From positions 19,923,299-19,987,298 of the forward strand of contig BSYO01000009.1 of assembly GCA_033239525.1 (NCBI GenBank): a DNA stretch of 64,000 bases, in the 5' to 3' direction. Each line of letters begins with the position of its first letter. The first letter of the stretch is position 1. The notes under the pieces were generated by a model that saw only the letters and a program-made list of their open reading frames with translations, made no database searches and had not been told where the DNA came from. Position numbers and translations under genes: made by a program. The DNA is from Nepenthes gracilis (lineage: Eukaryota; Streptophyta; Magnoliopsida; Caryophyllales; Nepenthaceae). This document shows positions 13,740-25,979 of this stretch, one piece after another.

Positions 13740-14984
13740 CAATAGTACTTAATGCCTCACCGCCATCACCAACAGCTTCTGAAGCGATCTCCTGCGATCC
13801 AAGGAAACCCCCTGATGTTCTAGTACTGTGATTGTATGAATTGATTCGGAGAGGGAGGAAGGAAAATTTTTTCTGGTGGTCCTATTAAACTTAGGAGTGA
13901 GAGAGATCTGAATCAACGATTAGATCTTCGGCATTCATAGCTCTGGTCCGAAAAGCAACTGGCAGTTTTACCATGATTTCGTATTCAGTGCATTGAAGGA
14001 CATCAGATGTCAGTATTTCTCTTTCTCACTTCCCGAGGAGATAAGGCCCCGTTGTTTAGGGTTTTTCTGGTTTTTTTGTTTCCTTTCTAAATCGCTATTT
14101 GATCCCCAACTGGTTAGTCTATTTTCTCTTCTCTCTCTGAATTGGTTTTTATCTTTTTTCCATCATATCATTTCTGATTTCTTTTGATTCAATTTACAAA
14201 ATATTGAATGCATTTGTCATTAACTTGAAGCTTGATCTATCTTGCATTGTTGCATTTGGTTGATTTCCGGCCCAAACCAGGCTAAAAACGCCTTTTCTTC
14301 GCCTTTTTTTCTTTTTTCCTCCTGAACGCTATTTATATACGGTCTTTTTCGCGTGTTTCAGTTTTGGCATTTTTGTTGGATTGGCAGTCAGTAGTTGTTT
14401 TCCAGAGAAACCAATTCATCTGTCAACGTTAAATTGAATTACATCGAGGCTAAACAATTTCGTGAATCTGCAAATCAGCGTGGTCCCCCACTCTTGGTTT
14501 TTTGTTAATGTGAGAGGGAGAGCTCTGTTCTGGATCTGTTTTTGTGTTTGACTGAAAATTCGAGGCCTTATGACTTTCTTTCACTGCTGAAGGTAACTTC
14601 ATACTGGAAATTCTGGGAGAGTGTTGATCATTTCAGTGAAAAATTTGAGTAGGTTCAATTCAGTAATTTCGTGTCTCATCGGCCAATTTGAGGCTCGGTG
14701 TTTCTGTAGAGTAATTCTGGTGACGATATCAAATGCCCCTCTTGTCTTGTGTGAAAAAGTTAGATCACCTGATGGATTTTTTTGGTTGAAGGCGTAAAAT
14801 AGAAGAAGAGTGTGCTTTCTGTTAATGGATGAGGGATGCTCAGAAGCATGAGATGTTTTTGTTCTAGCCTGGGGAGTAGGAGGTGGGAAGTAATATGATC
14901 TGGGCATTCAAAATTTTTTGATAGTGTTTTGAAGTGGTCGGAATTGTATTTGAATTCTCCAATGTGCACATTGGAGAATTATTT
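13740..14984 (+). promoter_or_regulatory. Probable transcribed 5' leader of the flippase gene
   Basis: Composition changes from AT-rich intergenic to mixed sequence with pyrimidine-rich stretches (TTTTCTCTTCTCTCTCTG near 14120) typical of plant leaders and leader introns. A plausible donor CTG|GTTAGT at about 14110 suggests a leader intron, but the acceptor could not be chosen from several AG sites. The leader contains short upstream ATGs and ends in the palindrome at 14953-14980. The transcript start is inferred, not seen. Confidence 0.4.
14953..14980. repeat. Perfect 28-bp palindrome just before the flippase N-terminal ATG
   Basis: The left half AATTCTCCAATGTG is exactly complementary to the right half CACATTGGAGAATT, with no spacer. 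It ends four bases before the ATG at 14985. In RNA it could form a 12-bp stem with a 4-base loop at the start codon. In DNA it is a perfect dyad that could bind a dimeric protein. Confidence 0.9.
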
Positions 14985-15317
14985 ATGACTTCTGGTGGCA
15001 AGCCATTGCTTCATTTGACAGAACTTTCGTTTGCGGTACCATGATATTGTTCTAGAGTTGGCTCCTTGGGCTGTCTCTGTACAAATGCTTATTTCAGTTC
15101 ATCTGTCTGTGATGATCTAGCAACGAGCAACCTATTTGATGTGGAGGAAGAAATAATTTCTGCCGAAGAAACTGATCAGTCTCAGCTGAAACGTCTGGTA
15201 CATCCTGCTGCTTGTGTTAATAGCAGACAGTTCTATTCTGTTGGCTCTCAGTACCCTGAGCACTTGGCTTTGGGACACCCCACGAGGGACCGCAAACGCC
15301 TGGTGTCGTGGGGTGGA
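14985..15317 (+). other. N-terminal extension of the flippase, interrupted by in-frame TGA at 15042
   Basis: ATG at 14985 opens MTSGGKPLLHLTELSFAVP, then TGA at 15042-15044, then the same frame stays open (YCSRVGSLGCLCTNAYFSSS...) into the conserved flippase body. As I recall them, one clade of plant ALA1-like flippases begins MTSG-x-PLL and has a GCLC-type stretch shortly after, so both sides of the stop look like genuine coding sequence. Either the codon is a nonsense mutation or base error, or translation starts downstream, at ATG 15318, with 14985-15044 acting as a 19-codon upstream ORF. No splice pair removing the TGA is apparent. Confidence 0.7.
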
Positions 15318-18300
15318 ATGGAGCAACGTACCTTTGAGATCTCTGGCACACCATCTCAGGTGCAGGAGAAATTGCGAGAGAGATCAAACGTGTCTCAGCC
15401 TCAGGGTCACTGGCATAAGAGTGGGCAGTTAGAGGACAATATTTTTCGTGAACAGAATCCACGGTTAATTTATATTGATGATCCAAGGAGGACAAACGAT
15501 ACGTATGAGTTTGCAAGCAATGAGGTCCGAACAAGCAAGTATACCCTGATAACTTTCTTGCCAAAGAGTCTCTTCATTCAGTTCCACCGGGTCGCGTATC
15601 TATATTTCCTAGCTATAGCAGTACTCAATCAACTTCCTCCGCTTGCTGTCTTTGGGAGAACAGTATCTCTCTTTCCCCTTCTGTTTGTGCTCAGTGTCAC
15701 AGCTGTTAAAGATGGATATGAGGATTGGCGAAGACATAGATCAGACAGGAAAGAGAACAATAGAGAGGCTCTGGTGCTTCAGTCCGTCTGCTTTGAATTA
15801 AGAAAGTGGAAGAACATACGAGCTGGTGAGGTTGTGAAGATTTGTGCTGATGAAACTATACCTTGCGACATTGTATTGTTAGGAACAAGTGATCATAGTG
15901 GCATTGCTTATGTTCAGACAATGAATTTGGATGGTGAATCTAACTTGAAGACTAGGTATGCCAGGCAAGAAACAGCATCAGTTGTGGTTGATGGAGGGTC
16001 AATCTCAGGGCTTGTCAGATGTGAGCAACCAAACAGAAATATCTATGAGTTCACGGCCAACATGGAGCTTCGAGGGCATAAATTTCCTCTCAGTCAATCA
16101 AATATCATTTTGCGGGGTTGTCAGCTGAAAAACACAGATTGGGTCATTGGTGTTGTGGTGTATACCGGTCAGGAAACGAAAGCAATGTTGAATAGTGCTG
16201 CTTCCCCTGCTAAAAGAAGTAAGTTGGAGGGTTACATGAACCGGGAAACCCTGTGGTTATCTATTTTTCTTCTTGTTATGTGTTCAATTGTGTCTTTGGG
16301 AATGGGTCTTTGGCTTGAACGCCACAAGAAACAACTTGATACTTTGCCTTACTACCGTAAAAGATATTATACAGAGGGAAGAAAATATGGGAAAAGATAC
16401 AAATATTATGGGATTGCTATGGAGACTTTCTTCTCTTTTCTGAGCTCGATTATAGTCTTCCAGATAATGATACCAATCTCCCTGTATATTACTATGGAGT
16501 TGGTTCGATTGGGACAATCATACTTCATGATTGGAGACAAGCATATGTATGATAGCAGCACCAACTCAAGGTTTCAGTGCAGATCTTTAAATATAAATGA
16601 GGATTTAGGCCAAATTCGATATATATTTTCAGACAAGACAGGTACACTAACACAGAACAAAATGGAATTTCGAAGAGCTAGTGTATTTGGCAAGAACCAT
16701 GGAGCCTCCTTGCTTGCAGCTGAATATTTGCAGGATGGGAACATTGCTGGTATGTAGGATTGCTGTTATCTTTTTGGTTTCAGTTTCAATTTGTGAAAGG
16801 GAATGAGCTGAAATTATTGTTCTCTTTACCTCTGCAAATTTCAGTACATCAACATTTCTTTGTTACTTGGTGGCAGCCTTTCTTGTTTTAGTTGCTTCAG
16901 ATGCCTTTTGGATTCATATGATTTTACTTCTTTAAATGGTGTTAAATCTGAAATTTGGGAGCGTTGACAAATGCAGCCAACATCTTAGCACTTCCATGTA
17001 AAAGACAACTTTGACCTTCTTGTTTCTTTTGAATTCCTGACTTCTTTTCGTATTGGAATTCAAGAGTCATACATGTTTAACGACTTTCTACTTTAAAATT
17101 TTTCTATTTATTCGGAAGGTTTTCTAGAATTATATTGATTGGCAATTATGCGGGGAGTAATGAAATTAATTAATCTTCTTATTTGTCTGGGAAGTTGTCT
17201 ATACCAAGCTTTACAGCTGCTTGGCTAGTAGGCCTTCTTGCATTGCTTGGTGCTCTTTTTGGACCTTTTGCAATCTTTGCAGCTCCTTTCCCCAGGGTAT
17301 CTTTCAAAACAACAGAAATTAGTGTGAATGTGGTGGCTTATTGAGCTTAGTCTTAGGATTGAAATGGCAAATTACATGCTTTATTTTGAGTGTTTTGGCT
17401 TTAGAAATGACAAATTTCTGAATATTATGCTGCAATAGTTTTCACGTCAATATCATTAATCTTTTTGTTTGTCGTTTTCTTGGAGTTCCATGTGATTGTG
17501 TGGGAATTGTCATTTTGATATTGATATGATTACTATGCTGATTGAGAAATGTTTAAATATGAGAGGCCATAAGGATTAGGATTTCTTAGGTAGCTTTCAA
17601 TCAACAGAACAGAAATCTCAGTTGCTTGAAATTGCATTGGACACTGGATGTAAAAATGGATGCATCTGATGACAAAATCAGCTCATGTGAAATGCAAATT
17701 GGGATATTAATTACTTTAGGCCTTGGGTAACTGTTGCTTTACGGCGTCATGAGTTTCCCTTGCTATGAAAGTTTAAAGTTGGAACTCACATTGTACATGC
17801 AGTATAAAGAAGCAATTAGGTCCAGTTGCTTGATAAATGAACCCTGCCCACCAACTGGAAGTCTTTAATGTGAGAAGTTGGATCCGTGCACCATGAGAAC
17901 TTTCCAGCTAAATGGCTTTATTTTGAACTCCAAAGATTATGTATTTTGACCCAGCTTACACAGACTTACGTATGTGCCAGATATGGGTACTTGTCCAGGT
18001 GGGGCTTGCTATTTTCCGATATTTTGGTAGATTTTGCATGATTTGAAGAGTACGTCATACCATTTCTGAGATTCAGGGTAAAAAGTGAAGAGTCACGGTA
18101 GGTATTATTTAAGCTAATTTGTATAATGGAATCATGGAGAATGAATATAAAGTTATGAACACCTGAAGCTTGATATTATATATTCTTTTATATTTGGTTA
18201 CTTCCAGATGCCTATTGTGATTTTTATAGTATTTAGTAGTATCATGGATTATATAGGATAATATGGTATTATTGTAGTAAGACCAGGATGTTACTTCATT

Positions 18301-21300
18301 ACTTCTATATTTTGGATGGTTGTCATTTCATAAGTTATATTTTATTTCCTTGTTTGATTAGGAGTTGGGTGCCTATTAGGACCCATAATCTCTATGCTAT
18401 TAAGTTATTGATAAAATATTGAGTATTAGTAATTGTGATACTTGCTCTCCTCTCATCTAATTTCTCATTCCATCATGTCTAATCCTCCTCCAATGTCCCC
18501 TGCTTTTTGAATTTTCCATCTCCTTCCCTGTGCTACATCAAAGTAGTTACCTAGGACTTATATATATGCTGGTAGAATGTATTTTTATAGTTTTCTGTAT
18601 TTATCTTCATGTTTTAAAAAGTTGCATTGCTCAATTCCAAGCTTTTTATTTCATTGCACGTTAGTCTGTACCTCTATATTATGCTTATAAACCTATATTT
18701 TTGTATTTTGCGCATAATTTTTTCATCTGGCCTAGGGAATTAAGGGTAGCCTAGAGCTGGGCTAACCACTTGTCTATTTGTATTCCCCAGGTTAAATCTC
18801 TGCAAATTCCTCCCTCCTTATCTTACCTATAATTTTTTTGGTCACCCTCCCAAATGGGAAGTGAACATAAATAATTTGGATGCTGAATGTCTGTGAAGCT
18901 GTACCCTTTATCTCTAATGAACTGTTTGTGTGACCTTGAATTTATGGTTGATTGGAGCAGAAGTTCCCAGAAACAGATGGAAGCTTAAATCTGAAATCGG
19001 CATTGATCTGGAACTCATGGAGTTGTTGCATAAAGACCTGAATGGAGAGGAACGGATTGCAGCTCATGAGTTTTTCCTCACACTTGCTGCATGCAATACA
19101 GTAATCCCTATTCTCACTGAAAGTCCACGTTGTGCACTGCTTGGAGGTGACTTGCAAGAAGACAATGAAGCAATTGACTTCCAGGGTGAATCTCCGGATG
19201 AACAAGCACTAGTTGCTGCAGCCTCTGCATATGGGTATACTCTTTGTGAGCGCACTTCTGGGCACATTGTGGTTGATGTTAATGGAGAGAAACTGAGGTA
19301 AGAGGCGAAGCTTAAGTTTTATGGGAATCTGAACTTGATATCGTTTCATTTTTCTAATATATGCTTTTCTTCAATGTCTTATGTCTACCATCTAGAGGTT
19401 GCACTTTTACATTTGATATTAATCCCTTTGTCATGCCATGAAGGTTTGATGTGCTGGGTCTGCATGAATTTGATAGCGTGCGCAAAAGGATGTCGGTTGT
19501 GATTAGATTTCCTGACAATTCTGTAAAGGTTTTGGTGAAAGGTGCTGACACTTCAGTGTTCAGCGTTTTAGCTGAAGGAACCGAGAGGGATGATTATATT
19601 AAGATGGTGACACAGGGTCATCTTACTCAATATTCATCACTAGGCTTGCGTACACTGGTTGTGGCTGCACGGAATCTGAATGATGCTGAACTTGAAGAAT
19701 GGCAGTGCAGGTATGAGGAGGCTAGCACATCATTAACAGACAGATCAACAAAAGTGCGCCAGACAGCAGCACTTTTGGAATGCAACCTGAGGTTACTTGG
19801 AGCCACTGGAATTGAGGACAAATTACAAGATGGGGTACCTGAAGCTATTGAGTCCCTCCGGCAAGCTGGTATTAAAGTTTGGGTTTTAACTGGCGACAAG
19901 CAGGAGACAGCAATCTCTATTGGGATTTCTTGCAAACTCTTAACCGCAGATATGCATCAAATCATTATAAATGGAAATTCAGAGGATGAGTGCAGAAACC
20001 TTCTCTCCGAGGCCAGGTCCAAGTACTGTCTCAGGTCATCACGTTGCAGCGAGCAGAACTTGAAATGGAAAAAGAATACTGCAAAAGATTATCTTGAGGT
20101 TCCTGATAATTCAAAGAGTGTGAACAGAACACCAAGGAATTCAGGGGAGGAGGAAGGGATGGCAAGTGCTTCATTAGCACTCATTATTGATGGGAATAGT
20201 TTGGTCTACATTTTGGAGAAAGATCTGGAGTCGGAGGCATGAATCTATCCACTCTTTTATTCATTGTGACATATTCTTTTCTTTCGTACCTCTTGTTGGT
20301 CTTTTTGGATCAGAAAAGGCATTCTTTTGTATATATCATTTTTGGGTTACATATATAGCATTTTTCAATTTTATTACATTACTATCTTGCTTAGTAGTTA
20401 TTTTCACTACCTTTATGACCATCTAGTTGCACCGACAGAAATGTTTATTCTTTCCCTATATTAATGTTGTCATTAATTTTAAGTTTTGTTTGCAGCTGTT
20501 CGACCTTGCAACTTCATGTAGAGTTGTGCTTTGTTGTCGTGTTGCACCCTTGCAAAAGGCTGGAATAGTTGATTTGATAAAGAGTCGGACGGATGATATT
20601 ACATTGGCTATTGGTGATGGTAAATTGCATTTTATGCGTCTGTTTGTTCTGCATTTTGCTGGTGATGCACGGCTTGTGTTCTGGCTCGGGCCTAACAATT
20701 ATGCAGTGCTAAACTTTTATTGTGTGTGTGTCTCCACATTAGCCCATTATCATCTGTTTTACAGTTTAAATGAGATTGATGCCCCTCTTATCTCCTTTAA
20801 TGGTACATTCATCTAGGTGCCAATGATGTTTCAATGATCCAGATGGCAGATGTTGGTGTCGGAATTTGTGGTCAGGAAGGACGTCAAGCAGTTATGGCAT
20901 CAGATTTTGCTATGGGCCAATTCCGGTTCTTGAAAAGATTACTTCTGGTGCATGGACATTGGAATTATCAACGTATTGGTTATTTGGTTCTCTATAACTT
21001 CTACAGGAATGCGGTATTTGTATTTATGTTATTCTGGTATGCACAATCTTGCCTTGTTTTTGGAAAGCTAGCATTCTGAATTCCCAAATATTCTATTGTT
21101 GGTCGCCCTTCATGAGTCATTTATGAATTATGATGGGAAAATTATAGCAGACCAAAACTGATTGCAATTCTATACCAGATCCAAATTGTGTTAACTCTGC
21201 GTGATTAATCATCTGAATTAGTACACGAAATTTGTGAAATTATGGTTTTACCATTACAAAAGGATTGGAAATATTAACATTGTAAACCCAATACTCACTG

Positions 21301-22424
21301 GTTTATTTTATGGGCTAAAATACTGTTTTTTTGTTGCTAGAATCTGTGTCAAGCATAATAATTTACCAGGTCAGGTAGACTTGAAGGGGGGATAACTATG
21401 TGAGAGGATCACAAGGCTTGGGGATTCTGTATTATCTAGAATGCTGTAACATCAACACCTGTTCTCAGTGCTCAATATCTATATGGGATGATTTGATCAT
21501 GCTATCCTGAGAGTTTTTGGTCTTTTACAATTTTGTCTTTGTTTATTTGGGGGGGGGGGTGTTGATCTTTATTGCATTTCTGCCATTCGGCAACCCAAAT
21601 GAGAAAGTCCAGCTTTGTATGTATCTTTTTGGGTTCCTTGCTATCTTAGTGGATCTAAAATATATGTTCTTTCATATTCCAGGTTTATATTGTGCACAGC
21701 CTTTTCAACAACTTCTGCTTTGACAGATTGGAGCAGTGTATTTTATTCTGTTATCTACACTTCAGTTCCTACTATTGTTGCCGGTATTCTAGACAAGGAC
21801 TTAAGTCATCTGACGTTGCTCCAGTATCCAAAGCTCTATGGTGCAGGACACAGACAAGAGAGTTATAATTTGCATCTCTTCTGGATTACCATGCTTGACA
21901 CACTTTGGCAAAGTCTTGTTCTCTTCTACATCCCTCTTTTTGCTTATAGGGAGAGCTCCATTGATATTTGGAGCTTGGGAAGTTTATGGACAATTGCTGT
22001 TGTGATCCTCGTAAATATACACTTGGCAATGGACATTCAGCGCTGGGTTATTGTCACCCATGCTGCTGTGTGGGGATCAATAATCATTACATACGGCTGT
22101 ATGGTGGTATTGGATTCTATACCCATGTTCCCAAATTACTGGTTCGTCTTGGTTCTTTAGATGTTTCAGGTTACTATACGCTATGCTTGCTTCATGTGAT
22201 GCTATTTCTTTCTTTTGATTTGCAGGACAATTTATCATCTCGCAAAGTCACCTACCTATTGGCTTACAGTTTTGCTCATAATAATCCTTGCGTTACTCCC
22301 TCGCTTTCTCGCCAAAGCTGTTTATCAGATATTGTGGCCTTCAGATATCCAGATTGTTAGAGAAGCTGAGGCTCTAAGAAAGAGATCTAATTTGGAGCCA
22401 AATCCACATCAAGATTCCAGTTGA
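15318..22424 (+). CDS. ALA1-like: P4-type ATPase, phospholipid-transporting flippase (ALA1-like)
   Basis: Predicted to use ATP to flip phospholipids to the cytosolic leaflet of the plasma or endomembranes. Exons 15318-16749, 18961-19297, 19444-20236, 20496-20619, 20817-21036, 21683-22141 and 22226-22424 join in frame to 1187 codons plus stop. Visible P4 features: N-terminal membrane pair after [11 protein letters not shown]-domain DGES (about residues 205-208); PISL in the fourth membrane segment; phosphorylation motif DKTGTLT (Asp about 439); [19 protein letters not shown]; hinge [11 protein letters not shown] split by intron 4; then the C-terminal membrane segments. All key residues are present. 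Introns are GT-AG except intron 3, which is GC-AG. Intron 1 is 2.2 kb. The start is uncertain: ATG 14985 would add 110 residues but for the TGA at 15042. P4 ATPases usually need an ALIS/CDC50 beta subunit, which is not in this window. Confidence 0.93.
20237..20495 (+). other. Non-canonical GC-AG intron (intron 3 of the flippase)
   Basis: Exon 3 ends CTGGAGTCGGAG and the intron starts GCATGA; it ends TTTGCAG before CTGTTCGACC. This is the only junction found that keeps frame and joins the conserved ...DLESE and LFDLATSC... segments. Reading through instead stops at the TGA just after GCA. GC-AG introns are a known minor class of U2-type introns. Confidence 0.8.
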
Positions 22425-22900
22425 CACGGACATTATTCATCTGCCTGAAGGGTCATATTTTATATGGTTCCTCATATTTTGTCCACAGTGTTCTCTTCCT
22501 GCGGCCTGGAGTCGCCCGAGTTGCAGTGTAAGCATCTACTGGGTTATTCTTCCTGTCATTTGCATTACATGTTTTCTCATGGAATCACACTTGGCTTGAA
22601 ATACAGTAGGTAGAGAAGTAGTGTTGCATTTGTAATCCATACAAAATTAGTTCATTGCGACTCATTTATGTTGTAATTATGGATTTCTGCGATTTCTAGT
22701 TAAGATTGTGCATATCTAACTTTCCACAAGCCTTAACATGTGGGCCCTTCATGCATTGTGCGAATTCTTCTCACTTGCGATTTAATTTTGTAGAATTAAT
22801 TACGTCTAAAGTGCTAGCTTATCTTGGATGATAAAAGCAGCCAGTGGATTGAGTGTCCTTTGCACTCTGCTGTGAAATTTGTATTTGAAAAGATTCATGC
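22425..22900 (+). other. Probable 3' untranslated region of the flippase gene
   Basis: Mixed-composition sequence after the stop at 22422-22424, without further coding pattern. No clear AATAAA signal is present; weaker T-rich/TTGTAAT words near 22670 could serve. It ends where the transposon sequence starts at about 22901. Confidence 0.45.
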
Positions 22901-23870
22901 TGTGACATCCCCGGCTCAAAGTCAGATTATTTTATTCCTTAATCCGTAATTAACTTAAATTAAATTTTGTTTTTAAAACCCAAAAATTAATTGTTTATTT
23001 AATTGGCTATAACCCAAACTGAACATTGGGACGCGAACCTACAATCAATTATCATTAAACGGCCGGAAACAATTAATAATGATCAAATCATAGGATCCTA
23101 AAGCCATACTGGTTTTGATCATCAATAACTATTTGACTTCAAATTATACATAAGGGGAACACGTCTTATTTAAAATTTAGAACATTAAAACTAGACTTCC
23201 AAACTCTGCAATCGAACTTAAACATATCCATCATCATTGGCCAGCGGGCCGAATACTACATAACTAAAGTAATTAAAAAACTAAAAATTACATCTTGAAT
23301 CATTAATTTATAATAAAACATTAAATCATTCTAAGATCCTAAAAGCTAACTTCTGAACTGTAAATTTCTTGATCCCAATCTCCTACAAGATAATTCGAGT
23401 CCACTAATCTGGAGGGTTACCAAGAACTAGGGCAAGAATGAGCCTATCGTTTAGCAATGCATATATATTTTTATATGTAGATATATTCTAACGAAACATG
23501 CTAATATAATGATATGATTGAAATTCTAAAAAGCTAATAACATCATTTTCCAATAAATCATACAAAAGCCGTAACTAATGATCATATGCTGAAATCTATA
23601 CATATACATAAATCATATCAAATTTGTATGTTCATGATCAAACATGTCAAAACTGTGAAATCACATCAAAATCGGATAAATACATATGAAATATGAATTA
23701 TATGAAAATCATACTAACGTGTAAATGGACCAATGATTGGTGATGATATTACCAACAAAGGTCGAATATTGAAGTTTGGTCTATGATTGTTTCTACGTAG
23801 CCAAAGGCCATATGCCACTATTCATGACTCATGGGTGAGTTAAATGTATATAATCCCTGTAGTTGGGGTT

Positions 23871-24349
23871 TGATGGGTATCATTATCCGTAACTACCCAT
23901 GGGATAAACTCCTGATAACTCCTGCGGTTCGAAAGAAACGAACCACAACCGACCGGAGGTTGAAACCAACGGTAGTTAAAATAACCAAGTATACTTATCC
24001 GGATAAGTTATGCTTATCCGGAAAAGTTACAAAAACTGAAAGAAGGCCCTATATAAAGAGAAGGTAATCCTCCAAAAAGGAGGCCCGGAAAACTCTCTCT
24101 CTGTGAAAATTATTATCTGAAATGAGAACAAAATACATCTTTCCCTTTTTATTCTCAAAAAAGGCCATGATTGACTTGAGCGTCGGAGAGCCTTTGGGGA
24201 TTTAGCCTCATTGGCCTTCTGACCATCTTGTCTTCTTTTGTGTTGTAAAGGTCTTGAGTTAAAAGACGGAGCAGCAAAAATCATCTCCATCCACCACCGG
24301 ACCGATCCGCAACATCGTCTCTGTCTAACTCCGGACCAGATCCGCAACA
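23871..24349 (+). repeat. 5' LTR of the LARD-like element
   Basis: Begins TGATGGGTATC and ends ATCCGCAACA. The TATA box TATATAAA is at 24051-24058. Upstream lie an inverted repeat GGTTCG/CGAACC (23926-23944) and a 14-bp palindrome CTTATCCGGATAAG (23994-24007). Just after the TATA box is a CCTCC-AAAAA-GGAGG hairpin (24069-24083), close to the expected transcript start. Confidence 0.88.
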
Positions 24350-24369
24350 TTGGCACCGTCTGTGAGAAA
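24350..24369 (+). other. Primer binding site region of the LARD-like element
   Basis: TTGGCACCGTCTGTGAGAAA directly abuts the CA end of the 5' LTR. The first bases, TGGCACCGTC, resemble the tRNA-derived primer sites of plant Ty3/gypsy elements (TGGCGCCGT type). The exact tRNA is not assigned. Confidence 0.6.
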
Positions 24370-25979
24370 CAGCCAAAAAGCCAGTTTTACCACTAAAAAG
24401 CATAAAAACAAAGTTGACGCACTTATAGCAAGCATTTCGATCAGAGAAATTAGACGACTTCCTATATAAATGATGGCAGTACTCACCCAGCCACTGGCGC
24501 GTTGACGCTTGGGGGCTGGGGGCTACTTCTTCTGCGATTTCCTAGTAAGGAGAAATCGGAGAGCCAAGCCAAAGCCATGTGACGCTCTCACCACTCCTAG
24601 GCGGTTTCACAAGTAGCCATAAATGAAACCAGCAAACACTCTTCATAAAAGAGATCGATACTCAAGTATACAATACATCCGTTCCAGGCTCTTTGCGTCA
24701 AAAGTGCAGATCATTTGGCACCAACCGGTCATTTTATTCCTGCTGGTCATTTCACTCAAAATTACAACCGGCATTCAAACTACCGTTTGTAAGTCAACCA
24801 GTATTTTCTTTCTCATAGAGGAAAGAAAGGGCGAAGCACAGAACGATGCAAACAGAAGAAAAAAGAGAGAAAAGCCGGTCAGAAACGTATTGCGGCATTT
24901 TCTCCCTAAAAATGTTGGACACGAAAGTATTTAGAATCTCCATCTCATGTAGCAACCGGATTTCTTATTTGCCCAGATGACACTACAGTGCCATTCCAGC
25001 ATTTCTCGACATCCGCAAATCCACTTCGGATTTCATTCACTCTAAGAATTTCAGTATGGAGTCTCACTTCCGAAATTCCACAAGGAATAACCAACGTTGC
25101 CCTGGGGGCTCTTTCTTCAACCGTCCATATTGCAACTTCAAGAAGAAGAAATGAAGAAGGCACCCGGCCTAGAAAATACATATGTCGGCTCAAATAATCT
25201 GATTTCACTCAAGATAGAAGGCCGAGGGGCAACATCCTTGCCACCGAAGATGAACTATTTCACTGGAGAGATAAGTCCAGCTTGAGGAGACAGTAGGACT
25301 TGTCAGAAGAGGCCACGCTGGGGGCTTCCGCTCCGGTACCGGTCTCTAATACCCACAAAAAAAAAAAAAAAAAATTGAAGAAATTAATTTGGCCCTACAG
25401 CCGGTTTGACGTAGTCAAACCTCTCCTGCTGGCCTTCCTCCAAAAAAAAAAAAAAAAGAATGAAAATAGAAGAAGGGAGGAGAAGGGCGACAAGCCAGCG
25501 AGCAGAGCAGCAGCGACCACCGTCGCAGGAGGAAACGATGCCCAGAACTGACACTGTTGAAACCTTCTCCACATTTCCCCTCGATTTTATGCTGAAATAT
25601 GAAGAGGTGGAGTGAAATCGCGAAGCTTTTCAGCGCGAGAGCCACCGTTTCCGTTACCATCATCATCAGAGAAAAAATCAATAAATTCGAGGCATGTAAA
25701 TCTTTCCTTCCTCTTTGTGGATGCCGGTATTGTGTTTTCATATGGCAAGTTTGAGGAGATCGGCCGAAATTTTGGTAAATTGCGGTGGAGAAGGACAGAG
25801 GACTGCAGACTGCGTTTGCATGCGGAACCATCGCTACTGTCGCCGTCGCATGGACTATTACTGTGGCCGGCGCTGTCTTTTATAGCACTTCACCGGTGCT
25901 CATCATCTTCAAAGCCCTCTCTTTTTGGTTCCTCAACCAAGGACAGAGCCACTCCGTCCAAAAGCAGAGCAAGCCGTGC

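Noticed and set aside
15042..15044. Programmed stop-codon readthrough as the explanation of the flippase TGA
   Set aside because: The following bases are TAT, not the CTA or CAR contexts associated with readthrough, and flippases are not known for it.
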